DNA from: Pohlia nutans
Taxonomy: Eukaryota > Streptophyta > Bryopsida > Bryales > Mniaceae
Direction: 5' to 3'
Length of the DNA stretch: 64,000 nt
Assembly: GCA_022496805.1 (NCBI GenBank)
Contig: CM040085.1
Coordinates: 23,465,811 to 23,529,810, forward strand
The position numbers were made by a program, and so were the translations under genes. Shown one piece after another: positions 1 to 11,225 of the stretch (position 1 is its first letter; the number at the start of each line of letters is the position of its first letter). The notes under the pieces are model-generated. The model ran no database searches. It saw only the letters and a program-made list of their open reading frames with translations, and had not been told where the DNA came from.

Positions 1-24
1 CATTGGTGATGAACAAGGTTATAA

Positions 25-375
25 GGGCCACTTCACACTGTGGCCGTACATATCGAGAGGTTGTGGGATTGAATGGCCAAACTTTCTTGAGTGCAAAAAA
101 AACGGGTTGAAAACAGGCAATAAAATATAATTTTGATTTTCTATGAAAAGAATTTAAACAACCTTTGGATCATAGTTTGGGTTTCTATTCCCATTCCACT
201 CAAACTTACTTCGAGCGTTCGTCTAACTTAGTCAAAAAGTGTTGACATGTAAGCATTTTGAAGGGTGACAACCTTTAGACTTTGGAATCTCGTGTAAAAA
301 GTCCTGAGGCCAAATTCTTGGTTTCTTGCAAACTCGGTGGAAATCGAGAACCTCTCGAGCTAGGCAACCTCGGAA
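25..375. mobile_element. Degenerate Harbinger-like MITE, one clear end
   Basis: The left end reads TAA then GGGCCACTTCACACTGTGG, close to the terminus of the better preserved element at 25852-26214. The interior also shares stretches with that element in opposite orientation, such as 'ccaaattcttggtttcttgc'. The right terminus has decayed and its position is a guess. Confidence 0.5.
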
Positions 376-1639
376 ACCGGTTGCAGATACAATAGAGTCC
401 AAAACCATAAGGCAAAGGTAATATGGAATAAAACATCATTAATTAATTCCACAGCACTAAGGCACAGTGAGCCTCAAGTACACAGGAATCCTATGATTCT
501 CATATCCAGTGCCGCATTGTGCATCAATGCATCTCAGTCGTAGCTAAGTTGGCTTTTGCTATGCTAGGTAGAGAACGTCGCTACAGATGACCTAAAGCAT
601 AACTACATAAATGCTCCGGGACATGGACCCCCATCCATTGGCTTTCCAACAGGGCAGATTCCATTTCTGACTTTGTGGGCACCTGCACGCATTCAATACG
701 CTAAAATTACCACCTACTCAGTAAGATGCCCTGGTATTCACAGCTATTCCAACCATTTCCCATTCTCCTGTATCACTTCTCCTTTACCATGATGTCATAC
801 CAAACTTCCCATTTACGGCGGCATTTCTATTCACACCAAACGTCTTTTCCTCGAGTTCGTGACTTTTAGATGATATTCTTATTACGAGAAAAATGTAAGT
901 ATATCCCACACAGCATATTGCCCGTGCGTTAGCCAAAATACACTAGCCTTCGTCTAAACGTATATTCTAGAATATACTACAGCATACATGTCTGCCATTC
1001 AAACTAAATAAAATTCTAGAATGGGCTTAGCTTCGTTCCTCTAATACAGTGCTATTGTAGATGCATGCCTCAACGTTTACACTAACGCCTCGGGGAGTAA
1101 GATTGAGAACCCTTACTCCAATTCCTTTTCCTGCAGAAATGGACAATTCAAGAATTATATTTATATGAAGTAAAGATCAGTGTTAGACTGTTATGTCACG
1201 GTTCTCAGTGAAATGAATCAATCAGAGTCATTACGAGAAGTGGTGAACCTCAAACGGGTATTTAGAATGAACCACTGTCCAAGGTTTCACTGTAGAAAGA
1301 TGCCATAACAGTCCAACACTGGTAAAGATGTCGAATGGTAAAGTTGCAGTGTACAAGATCGCATATGAAAACAGCGGATAAAAAGAAATGTATATTTCAT
1401 TCAATCAGAGGGTTACACCGAACTGCTGATGGTTCACGCACAGAAAATCAACAACCATGTCAAAAATAAATAAACTTACATAGAAAAACAACAGCATCAA
1501 CACTAGTATACACACATTATACAGACAAAACTCTTCCCATTTATTTTCCCAACTCACGACTATTTGACATGTTTAGTAGAGATAAGAGTCATCTTCAAGA
1601 ACGGTAGACTCTAGCTTCTTGTTTTCGCTCGAGAACGAT
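376..1639. other. No gene or repeat recognised
   Basis: Moderately AT-rich low-copy sequence without a convincing reading frame or terminal inverted repeat. A minus-strand AATAAA (plus-strand tttatt near 1540) lies about 100 bases downstream of the candidate terminal exon at 1640-1790. This stretch could therefore hold that transcript's 3' UTR. Confidence 0.3.
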
Positions 1640-1790
1640 TCAAAGAATCATTGACTTGCGAGTTCCAGCCTGTACACCAGCACTGTCATCGTGACGCTCA
1701 GTGCGCAGGCAGGTAATCAACATGGAACTATCGTGAAGAGGCAGCCTTTCCGATATAATTATCATATTGGAACGGCAGAATTTCGAGGCA
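1640..1790 (-). CDS. Candidate terminal exon of an unrecognised gene
   Basis: A minus-strand segment follows an acceptor-like pyrimidine tract ending TTTTTCGCAAG. From 1790 one frame is open for 49 codons to a TGA at 1640-1642 and contains SERLPLHDSSMLITCLRTER. A second frame from the same acceptor reads CLEILPFQYDNYIGKAASSR and then stops, so the true frame is undecided. An AATAAA lies about 100 bases downstream. I do not recognise the product. Upstream exons may lie in the low-copy sequence up to about 4.96 kb, with the TTAA element at 2149-3408 in an intron. The call rests on splice-site shape and codon appearance only, and chance remains possible. Confidence 0.2.
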
Positions 1791-2148
1791 CTTGCGAAAA
1801 ACAGTTACAACCTAAGGGCGAGTCCCCATGGGCCACCCGTGCCCACTCTCTGCAGAGAGAATAAACCAATTTTAGCTCCTGCTTTGGATTAGAGGACGGG
1901 TGCTAGAGCGATAGGACGGGCTTGGCACTTCCTCAAACCAAGGCCGCTGTCTTTTAGAGACCCGCTCTCACTTTTATTAGAGAAGAATCAGAGAAGGTTG
2001 AACAGTGAACCGGTTGTCTATTATCTGCAAGAGCGGGGACGGGCGGCTCATGGGGAGAGGCTCTAATAGTACCAGGTTACATAACACCAATGACTGCAAA
2101 ACAACATTCACTTGAACCGTAGCAGGAAAGTCTGTCATGGTTCTTTTT

Positions 2149-3408
2149 TTAACCCCTAAAGGACCGGAGTGTTTTTCCTCCAAAAACACTCCAATGCTGC
2201 CATTTTTACTCCCCCATGCAAAAAATCCAAAAGAATGTTATTTTTTACCTTCTAACCGTAAGATCTTGTCCTAAACTATTTGAAAAACATACACAACAAA
2301 TTTCGTTGATATTGACCGCACGGATTGCAAGATAATTGCGTTTGATGGAAAAAAACACCCCAAAAAAACACATGCCCGAAAATTTCAGATGCGTTTGACC
2401 ACAGCTACATCGAAAAAACCTCACTACCGAAACTTGTCGCACTTCACTTTCACATTCTATATGATGTTACTTAGTTGTGTACCAATTTTCGTTGGGTTTG
2501 GAGATGTTTAGGATGTTGAATAACACCTTGCACTTGTTGGGGGTTTAAAAGTTCAAAAAAGACTATATGTTTTTGGAATTGCAATATTTTCGACTTTCTT
2601 TATTTAAAATACAAATTCGAGCGGTGAAACACAAGTGCATTCCACCCTCTACAAAATTTGAAAAAAAAATTTGAAAAAAAAATAAATCTCCAAGTTTTAG
2701 AAGACATGTAGCACATTTTCTAAGAATTTTGGGGGTTAGGGAGGAAATAAAGGGTGGAGGAAGGGAATTGAAGTGCCAACCCATTCCAATGTTCATGACC
2801 CCACTACCTCTCAAGGTACACTGCCACGTGGCAGTCCCTCATTGAACGTTTTTTACTTTTTATTTTTTATTTTCAAAAAAGAATTTATTTTTTATTTTTA
2901 AAGATAATTTTATTTTTCAAATTTTTAAATAATATTTTTAATTATGAAATTAAACTTCTAGTTTAAAATAATATTTTTAATTTAAAATAATACTGTTCAG
3001 TTAAGAGTAATTATTTTTTAATTGTAAATTTTTTTAAATTTTTTTGAAAAATAATTTTTAATTTTTAAAAAAAATATTATTTTTTAATTTTTTTAGGAGC
3101 TTGGAAAACGAGGCTCTTCTGCCCCTACAGTCCACCCCAATTTCCACGCACCGCCCATCTTGATGCACCCCCTAAAATTCAACTATTTCTCTACTGCCCC
3201 GCTGCCCTTTCTCCCGAAAAAAACACATTTCCCCTCATAACTTTCACATACAGTGTCAGAATTCAAAAAAAAAAGAATCCCCATTTTCGTGGCACATTGG
3301 GGAATCTACTATTAAATTTCCTTCAAAATTCGATTAAAAATGTGTTCACCGGGACCTACCCGATTCTCTAAATGTCCTAGTTAGGACACTTGGTCCTTTA
3401 GGGGTTAA
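2149..3408. mobile_element. TTAA-flanked piggyBac-like element, 1.26 kb
   Basis: Both ends carry a perfect 17-bp inverted repeat, TTAACCCCTAAAGGACC and its complement. Just inside the left end is a hairpin, GGAGTGTTTTT paired with AAAAACACTCC around a 5-base loop. A shorter hairpin (TGTCCT/AGGACA) sits inside the right end. The interior is strongly AT-rich with no convincing transposase. It is the longest uninterrupted TTAA element here, and its termini match those of the one-ended copy at 37256. Confidence 0.8.
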
Positions 3409-4519
3409 GCCTGAACGTATAGCAGAAACTTCAGAAACCGAGTAATAACTTACTGTGGCAACATTTCAGAAGAGAATCAGAGTTCAGTGGGTTGAATATA
3501 ATAGGTGGCAAGGTAATGCTTAGTTCGGTTTCTGACATGACCTGCGTATACACTGCCAAGAAAAATCCGTTATCCAAGAATGTTCCTGACAGAATCGCCG
3601 ACAGGATTAAGTGCTGCGACGGCGAGGTGGGTCCCACCAGGGACTTCTGGGTTCGTAGTAACTATCACCGGCTACAGAGTTTCTACATATTCTAGATTCC
3701 TACAGCTGCTTGAACATTTTCCTTTGTATCGATTTTAAACAAGCAAGCTCATAGAGGTTTAAAAATTAGAAAAGACGACAGGACCGTTACATACTATTTA
3801 TAAAGAACTAAAATCCAGAGCCCGGGGGCCTTATCACTCCAAAGAAGTTCACAACTTCTCCTAGAGCATGAGGTTTAAAGCTTTCAGTTTCACAAGAAGA
3901 AAATGAGCGTTGACACGAACGGGAATACAGTAACACTCGGACGAATTCAGCGTTAATTAAAGGCCGAATTTACTGTAACTGGAAAGCCACTCGTCCCAAG
4001 ACACTCTTTTCACTACCTCGGCATTAACGAAACTCCTGCCACAATTCAAAACACCTTGTCAAGAGCAGAAACTTGCCACATTATAGTACCTAACCGGTAT
4101 AGGTTGACTGGACAAAGTTGAACCATATACAATAAGTGCAAGCGTCGTAACGCAAAACCTCGTACACAGAAATCACCAATGCAAGTAAAAAATGGAAACG
4201 TTTGCACAGAGATACCTGGAGTTCAAAAATTACAGTGAGGTTTAAGAAAAATACCGGAACACGGAGCCTTCAGAAGACCTACAAAACCACAAACCACAAT
4301 TCTACACAAACCAGAAACGGGCATTGACGAAAGGCACGCTCACCAACAGGCATTGCGAATGCAAACTCATAATAAAAAACAAACTGCAAAACACGGCAAG
4401 ATTCGAGCCAAAAAAGAGGAATGCAAGGTAAGGATGTGATATTGGCGCGGCTCAATCTGATGGCGACGCCAGGCACCCAGGCATAGTCATCTGATTGAGC
4501 GCCACCAACATCACATACC
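3409..4519. other. Low-copy sequence with weak exon-like features
   Basis: No repeat termini were found. On the minus strand a 68-codon open stretch (3637-3431) runs through a good donor-like site, CCACA|GTAAGT, near 3449. Its protein reading (for example LILSAILSGTFLDNGFFLAV) matches nothing I know. This may be part of the same unrecognised minus-strand transcription unit as 1640-1790, but nothing proves it. Confidence 0.2.
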
Positions 4520-4840
4520 TCAAAGAAATTTCCCTTTCAGAAATCGTCCGTCGTCGCTGCAGCAGTGCCCAATGTGCTCTAAAGCTAATGCAAACCCGAA
4601 CACAGTAACCACGGATGTGGAATCCGGACTACGGAACCAAAGATTCAACAGACAGACGGCTGGATCATTGCGGAAAGGGAGGTGACAGAGGGTGCGTCTT
4701 ATAGTAGAGCAGAGAGGGGCTACAATTAAATGCTCGCAGCGTCTGCACACACGAGTGACGAAGGTGCAGCAGGCTGAGTCGTCGAGGGACTTGAAGGCGA
4801 AGAGCGGCCCCCGTCCGTCGTGGAGGGAAACGACTGCCAT
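4520..4840 (-). CDS. Hypothetical ORF, possible first exon
   Basis: A minus-strand reading frame of 106 codons starts MAVVSLHDGRGPLFAFKSLD. Its first 30 codons favour C in the third position (TTC, GCC, AAG, CTC, GAC), unlike the surrounding AT-rich DNA. The frame is cysteine-rich in the middle, with no recognised domain, signal peptide or membrane segment. It ends in TGA immediately before a strong donor-like CTTTGAG|GTATGT. The donor may therefore belong to a 5' UTR exon, or the ORF may be a short independent or spurious frame. Confidence 0.22.
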   Translation of the reverse strand: MAVVSLHDGRGPLFAFKSLDDSACCTFVTRVCRRCEHLIVAPLCSTIRRTLCHLPFRNDPAVCLLNLWFRSPDSTSVVTVFGFALALEHIGHCCSDDGRFLKGKFL

Positions 4841-5179
4841 TAAAGCTGCAAGAGTGTGAGGGCTGCTGCCTGTCTAGAAACGCTAGAGTAGTTGTAAACA
4901 TAAAAATGGAGATGGCGCAACGCCCAAGAATGATACGCCTCCTTTGGAAAGCTAGCTAGGCTTGCTAAAAACAGGAGAGCAGCCTCCATGGACCATCATG
5001 GAGCCTGTGTGGGGAGTGCCTATTGGGGCTCTCGATTTGCATGGTCCCCTGAGCTTGTGCTCTAGACGTCTTACGCGCTCTTGTATTTATTGGCTGGAGG
5101 CGGCCCCTGCCACGGATGAATGTTGTCCCCCTCTTTTTCATCCACTCCCCCATTGTATTTTTCTTTAACCCAATTTCAT

Positions 5180-6350
5180 CACGGCTCAGTCTGGGTTTAG
5201 TAATGGCCATGCAATCTGGAATGTGGACTTGGTAGATATGACAGTCGTTTGCGCAGTCCTAGTTCCATGACTCCTTGTACTTGCAAATTTCTAGTTGTGA
5301 TAATAATAATCACCATCATAACGTTTGTGTCACACTATAATAGTGAATAAAGAGTTGCCTCCCATGCCAACGGTACCCACACATGATGAATAGTTCAGTT
5401 ATATGGTGCCTCGTAGATTATTTTGTTGAATTCGATAGCCTATGTTTCTGTGACATGTGGCAAACTGAAAGATTTGATTATGTATGAATGTACAGTATTG
5501 ACGAGGGGAGAGAATTTGCTTGCATGTTTGGGGCAGTTAATCGGGGGAATTGGAGGTGGATTCTGTTGTTCTTGGAATAGTGAAAATCGGTTGGGAAATC
5601 GACCGCTTGAAAAATCAGGGTTCTTGTAATAGTGAAAAATCAGTTGGAAATCCCTTCAATAAGTACCGGTAATGGCATAGGCAATCTGGAATGTGGACTT
5701 GGTAGATATGACAGTTGCTGGGTGTTTGGCACTTGTGAGTTAGTTGCATGGTTTTGTTGGCCCTTGAATGTGTGAAGGGAGAGAATGTGCTAGCCTGACT
5801 TTTAGGGCAGGTAATCAGGGGAATTGGAGTTGAATTTTGTGGATCAGGGTTCTCGGAATAGTTGAAATCGGTTGGAAAATCCCTGGGATAAGAGAAAGTT
5901 GAGAACCAGAAATGTCCATGCAATCTGGAATCTGGATTTCTTACACTTTTTTGTGTTGATCTCCATGTAATATCTACTTGCTGTTTTCATCCTAGAGGAA
6001 ATTTAGGTAGCAAATTTTGATAATATCAAATAATATTGCTGGATGGATGATAATATCAAATAATATTTAACATTCCATCCCAAAAAATTTAATAGTTTTT
6101 GAACAGATGGAAGAGGCTTCTTCTTGCACTAGAGAAGAATTGACAAGCATTTTAATTTCAATTTTTTTTTAATTTTCCTTCAAGTTCGACATTGCCTAGC
6201 ACTATTGGCGCAGTCAATCAGGGGAATTGGAAGCGTCGAATTCCGTTAGATGGGTAATTGATGGCCATGCAATCTGGAAGCTGGACTTAGCAGGTATGAC
6301 AGGTGCTTGCCCAGAATGCATATTTTCACACTTTTGTGTTTCTAGGCAAT
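5180..6350. repeat. Decayed direct-repeat region
   Basis: A motif around 'caatctggaatgtggacttg' recurs near 5213, 5682, 5920 and 6268. A second motif, 'aatcaggggaattgga', recurs near 5537, 5813 and 6213. The order of the motifs is roughly preserved, suggesting old segmental duplications of a few hundred bases. No coding frame or terminal inverted repeat was found. Confidence 0.55.
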
Positions 6351-6912
6351 CTCCTGGTTCTGGCCTCAGTAAGTTATGTCAAGAGGCCCCCTAACTTGAT
6401 GTGAGTACAGCAGTTGGAGGGCGGAGTCAGCCAATAAAATTCTAAATGCCAAAACTTTGGTATAATTTTTTCAGGAAATGAATATGCTGTATGGTGATAA
6501 AGAGATATAGCATAACATAACAGTGCAAGGGAGCACCTTTTCAAAAACTAGATAAAAAGAGAAACTTCACTCAGATCCACTTTTCTAAATAATTGAAAAA
6601 AATTCATGAATTTTGGAATTATTGTGTCATTGCCATGTAAACTTAGTTTTTAATTGTAATTAGATTGTGTTCCCATTGTAAAAGGATGTTGACTCCCATT
6701 GCTCTATTATGTTATGAGAATCTAAAAAGTTTTTGAATATTCTATTTTTCAAACCTTATTTTGGGAAAATGTAAATATTCAGCAGAGATGTGTGGACTTG
6801 TCCTCCAACTGCTGTTTGTTACAAGTTATGCTTTTGAAGCATATGATCAATGTAATATCTGGGTCAAAGCAAATGCAAAAGCCACAAATTGTTGGGCAAT
6901 GCCAAAGTGCTC
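6351..6912. other. No feature recognised
   Basis: Spacer before the foldback element. No sustained open frame or repeat end is visible. Confidence 0.3.
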
Positions 6913-6951
6913 AGAGCATCCTCAATGGGGCCTCAAAACAAGCCCGGTATA

Positions 6952-8312
6952 TTAACCCTTTAACGTCCCGATGCAACACTGATTTCAAAGATGCGTTTTT
7001 GTAAAATGTTTTATGAATAACAAAAATGGAGTTGATGTACAAAACTAAGTTGTAGATGTCAATGTAAAGACCACATCAATACGATTGGATTCATTATATT
7101 TTTAACTGATATTTTTTAATTAATTTTGCAAGGTTTTCTCTTTAAATTCAATTTAAAATCCAAAATTAACAACAAAAAATATAAAATACTGTAATAAAAT
7201 TGGAATAACATGCACTACGAGATGGTATGGTTTCCATTAATTGATTCTACTAATTTTGGAAATTCATGTTTAACCCCTAAGGGTCCCTAGCTTTTTTGGG
7301 CTTAAAATCATCGTCGCTTTTGATGTGTTATAGGTCTAAATGTAAGTGAGGTATAGAAATCTCAACTGTACAATCTTGTAACATACATGTTGTAGATCAT
7401 GTGGATCAATTTTGGGGTCATTTGGCCATATATATTGCAAGATCATAGTGTTTTAGTGCTAAAAAAGGATGCTGAAATTTTCCTAGCAACACAGTTAGAG
7501 GTGAAATTCGTTATCAAAATTACTCAAATGAAAAAACTTTCAACTATAAAGTAGTTCAAAATCATCATATAAACACATTGGTACCAAAAAAGCCTCATGA
7601 AAAAATTTAATGTGCCCTAAAATGGCCTTGCAATGTCAAAAAGTAGCCCGAAAAGTGACCCATTTGAACCAAAAAGCAAAAAGTGCTCAAACTAGACTCG
7701 TGCACTAAAATGACTTCCAAACTTTCATAACAACATGGATTGACCTGAAAATTTTACCATGATAACTATACTTCAAGGGGAATTCAATCCAACAAGTTTT
7801 TATTGAAAACGGACTTGGGATGAAGGAGATACAAGCCCCCGAAGTTGCTGCCATCAAAATTCACAGAACTGTCCAAAAAAAAGATACCTACTTTTAAATG
7901 ATCACCAAAAATTCAATTCATCTCGGATTGATCTGAAATTTTTACCACACATTCCATACATCATGCGGGGAGTTTTTCAAAATTTCAGCAAAATCGTACA
8001 TGTTTTGCAAAAGTTACAGCTCTTCGAAGGTGAATGTCCCTCAAAAACATCCAAAATATGGACGCCGGGACGCTTAGGGGTTAAGGTCTCACCTTTTGAA
8101 CTAAGAATAAAACTTGACATAAACCAATTGCGTTGCTTTTCAAAAAATCACAATATCTTATTTTGAAGATCCATATTGTACAAAGGATAGTCAACTAGCA
8201 CAAGAACCAAAAGAAATTTGGATGGATGAAAATTTGTACATGATGTAGTGTTGAGAAAGGTTGCAATCTGTTCATCGTCCATTATATGAACGCAAGCGCG
8301 TCAAAGGGTTAA
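6952..8312. mobile_element. TTAA element, 548-bp family, interrupted
   Basis: Begins TTAACCCTTTAACGTCC and ends GCGCGTCAAAGGGTTAA. Without the insertion at 7270-8084 it is about 550 bp and follows the copies at 42818-43365 and 52974-53521 closely by eye. It sits in the left arm of the foldback. The matching right-arm sequence shows the unoccupied site as TCAA, one base from TTAA. Confidence 0.85.
7270..8084. mobile_element. TTAA element, 790-bp family
   Basis: Begins TTAACCCCTAAGGGTCCC and ends GGGACGCTTAGGGGTTAA. Near the right end is the hairpin pairing with GTCCATATTTTGGAC seen in the inverted copy at 28991-29773. It is inserted in the 548-bp family element. The third copy of that host has TTAA at exactly this point (cattgTTAAggtctc near 53289), which gives the empty site. 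Confidence 0.85.
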
Positions 8313-8427
8313 AAACACCTTTGCAAGTAGATGGAATTAAAACATGAAATTATCATTGTTTAAAAACCAAATATAATAAACCCAAAAAAATCTTAATTTC
8401 GACATTGGATGACCAAGATACACCACA

Positions 8428-8980
8428 TCAACCCTTAAGCGTCCACACTACATTTACCCGGTCAAACCTCATCAATTTCTCACATTTTAAAATGTATTAA
8501 TTTTTGGGTATTTTTCTCATGTAATTTATTGTGAAACCAATTTACACTGATTTTTTCATAATTATTTAGATAAAAATGAGTTTCATCATATTTTTTAAAG
8601 TTTTCTCTTGTAATAGTCCTATTAATTTTTTAAACGCCTTAAAATAGTATGAATTTTAAAAGAAAAATGTAAATAATAGTGACGAACAACAAGGTGTAGG
8701 TGGAATGCTTTTCAAGCTTACATAAAAAGAAATTTGATTGAAAAACTTTTTCAACAGAGTATATTGGAATTTTAGGGTTTTGAGCTTTAAAGTGCTGTAA
8801 AAAACGCAATTGTAACAATTTTGAAGAACCGTAAATTGGACTAAAAAGTAGAAGATAGTTCTCACACTTTCTTGGTTGGGACCATTTTCATTTGAAATTA
8901 GGAACTAGGTGAAAATCAGCGTTGGACTTAAAAACGATGAAACATGGCCCCACGGGGCTCCTTGTGCGCTTAAGGGTTAA
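8428..8980. mobile_element. TTAA element, 553-bp family
   Basis: Starts TCAACCCTTAAGCGTCC (target copy mutated from TTAA) and ends GCTTAAGGGTTAA. A GC palindrome (gGCCCCacGGGGC) lies about 20 bases from the right end. It matches the copy at 9805-10360 over its whole length and in the same orientation. The opposite arm of the enclosing foldback preserves the empty site as ccaTTAAaagc. Confidence 0.85.
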
Positions 8981-9316
8981 AAGCTATTTAACTTCGAAAA
9001 AAAATTAGAGGCCTCTTCAAATTCAGTTTGAAAATGGTTTAGAGTGCGAAAGGCATGACAAATATGCCATGCCTTTGACCCTCTAAACCATTTTAAACTG
9101 AATTTGAAAAGGCCTTTAAATTTTTTGAAAGTTAACTAGCTTTTAATGGGGTGTATCTTAGTCATTCAATGTTCAAATTAAGATTATTTTTGGGTTTATT
9201 ATATTTATTTTTTAAATGTGATTCTAATAATAATAATTTAACTGTCTAATTCCATCTAATTTTGATATGCCGGGCCTGTTTAGAGGCCCCATTGAGGATG
9301 CCCTAACACTTTGTGG

Positions 9317-9663
9317 TTTATAGGTTAACAAGAAAATAGGCTAGTTGGCAAAATGCAAGGGCCAAGTCATCATTCCCATACTTTTATTATACAGTATGCA
9401 GTACAAGTGCCCATGGCGCAGACGGAGTTGCAGTTTGTTTGTCAGATATTGTCATGGAAGTGGTCCTTTTGTCATTTCAAATGCCATGTTCAAACTTCAA
9501 TTTTTTTCATCACAAGCCGTCAAAGTACATGGCAGCAATGATGGTGCATGCCAATGGTAGGTGGCAATTTGTCTCCCGGTCCACAGAACCTATGGAATAT
9601 TCCCTTCATGTTATTTTCCCTACTGTAATCTTTTGGCAAAATTGAATCACTCTCCATTTTATT
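9317..9663. other. No feature recognised
   Basis: Short overlapping open frames occur on the plus strand, but none has codon bias or a recognisable motif. Confidence 0.3.
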
Positions 9664-9804
9664 GTCTCTGCCCCCACTGGGGGCAGAGACTACGGAAACA
9701 CTTTGTTTTTGAGGAGTTACCAGTAGTTACGTGCATAGACACTAAAAAGAAGCCGTAAAAGTAAATCTGGGGTAAATACTAAGGCACAAACTAGTCGCTT
9801 GTTC
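9664..9804. repeat. Dispersed 140-bp repeat with terminal hairpin, copy 1
   Basis: Opens with a near-perfect 27-base hairpin (GTCTCTGCCCCCA paired across the loop to GGGGGCAGAGAC). It continues with 'agtaaatctggggtaaatac' and ends 'gtcgcttgttc' directly against a TTAA element. Related copies lie at 47774-47919, 59937-60077 and, inverted, 21131-21249. The class is unknown. Confidence 0.65.
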
Positions 9805-10360
9805 TTAACCCTTAAGCGTCCACACTACAATTGCACAGTCAAACTTCATCAATTTCTCACATTTTAAAATATAGTATGCTTTTATGGTATTTTTCTCATA
9901 TAATTTATTGTTGAACCGATTTATCGTTATATTTTCATAATTATGTAAATAAAAATGAAATTTACAAGGTTTTTCTAAGCTTTTTTCTTGTAAAAATCAT
10001 ATTAATTACAAAATTCTTAAAATAGTATAACTTTTTAGGGAAGATGTAAATAATAGTGATGAACAACATGGTGTAGGTGGCATGCTTCTTGAGCTTACAT
10101 GAAAAGAAATTCGATAGAAAACTTTTTTTGTAGTGTACATTGGAATTTAAGGTTTTGAGTTTTAAGTGCTATAAAAAAACGCAATTTTAACAATTTTGAA
10201 GCATGGTGAATTGTACTAGAAAGTAGAAGATAGCACCCCACACTTTCTTAGTTGGGACTATTTTCATTTGGAATTATGAACTAGGTGAAAATCAACGTTT
10301 GACTAAAAAAAAAATGACCAAACATGGCCCCACGGGGCTCATTGGACGCTTAGGGGTTAA
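9805..10360. mobile_element. TTAA element, 553-bp family, copy 2
   Basis: Begins TTAACCCTTAAGCGTCC and ends GGACGCTTAGGGGTTAA. The interior parallels 8428-8980, including the GCCCCacGGGGC palindrome near the right end. It abuts the hairpin repeat at 9664-9804. Confidence 0.85.
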
Positions 10361-10731
10361 CTCCTAAATGGGATTACTCTTCTCTTCTCCCACAATGGTG
10401 CCCCCTTAATAAAAGAAGTAGGGTAAAGGGCCATGAACTAGGATCCACATCCATAATATTCAACAACTTGTAGTTGAACTTCAGTTTTCTAGGTCTTGGC
10501 ATCACCATGTAAACAACTTTGTGTGCAATTAGCCTCAACTACTACTTTAGGAAATTAATGGTTCTAGATAGAAACAAAAGTAGAAGTAAAGTCCTAGAGT
10601 TAACTGATAGTCATCTCTCCTATAAAGTTGAACTCAGGGTGATGAGAGGCTCTTTTTGGTTGGAGTTTTTCATCTATGGCTAAGTGATTGAGTTCTTGTT
10701 ATGCTCTTAGAGTTCAAATATATCATGCATT
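10361..10731. other. No feature recognised
   Basis: AT-rich spacer between two TTAA elements, with no reading frame of note. Confidence 0.3.
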
Positions 10732-11225
10732 TTAACCCCTAAAAGCTTGAGGGGTATTGAACAAAACCTGAATATGTTATAACATGTGCCTTCCATATGT
10801 TTGATGAAGTTTGGTTCAGTAGAAAAATTTAGGGCATCATCTCTACAAATTATCCATATGGTCAAACTTCCAAAAAAAAACTTTAGATATTTTTTTTAAT
10901 GAATTAAAAGCATTAACCTTTGAAAATTTGTATAAATTATAATTTTTGGAGCTTAAAATTTAGCATTTTTAGTTAAAATTGGTTTACCTATTGTAAACTT
11001 CAAAAAAGCAAAAGAAATGATGAAGGGAACATCATTACTGTCTCCAAATATAAAATTTTATAATACTAAGACAACATTGAGGTGATTCACTTTGAAAAAT
11101 TCTCTCAGTGGAGTATAACTCGGATTAACATAATTCAAATTGCATTGGAAAGTACACTTGATGATTTTTTTAAATTTAAATTTTTTTTTTGCTAGAACCT
11201 TTTTTTTTTGGGCAACGACCCAAAA
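10732..11225. mobile_element. TTAA element, 549-bp family, right end lost
   Basis: The left end is TTAACCCCTAAAAGC. The interior (for example 'tttgatgaagtttggttcag') matches 14344-14892 in inverse orientation and 51315-51835. Homology fades near 'gggcaacgaccc', where the family's terminal hairpin and GGGGTTAA should be, so this copy is decayed or truncated. Confidence 0.65.

Larger units (their letters stand above)
6913..9304. mobile_element. Long foldback element carrying nested insertions
   Basis: The outer ends are AGAGCATCCTCAATGGGG and its near-complement. With later insertions removed, the two arms are about 240-250 bp each and pair along their whole length around a centre near 9055-9062. 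The left arm contains the TTAA elements 6952-8312 and 8428-8980, while the right arm is uninterrupted. The terminal 16 bases recur at 36041-36056. The terminus resembles plant hAT-type MITEs, but no 8-bp target duplication was found, so the superfamily is uncertain. Confidence 0.75.

Noticed and set aside
2149..2165. Telomere-like CCCTAAA motif in many element ends
   Set aside because: Plant telomere repeats are CCCTAAA arrays. Here the motif occurs once per end, inside inverted repeats with TTAA duplication, so it is a transposon terminus and not an interstitial telomere.
6952..8312. Classification of the TTAA elements as Stowaway or Tourist MITEs
   Set aside because: Those use TA or TWA targets. 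Empty-site comparisons show a four-base TTAA duplication here.
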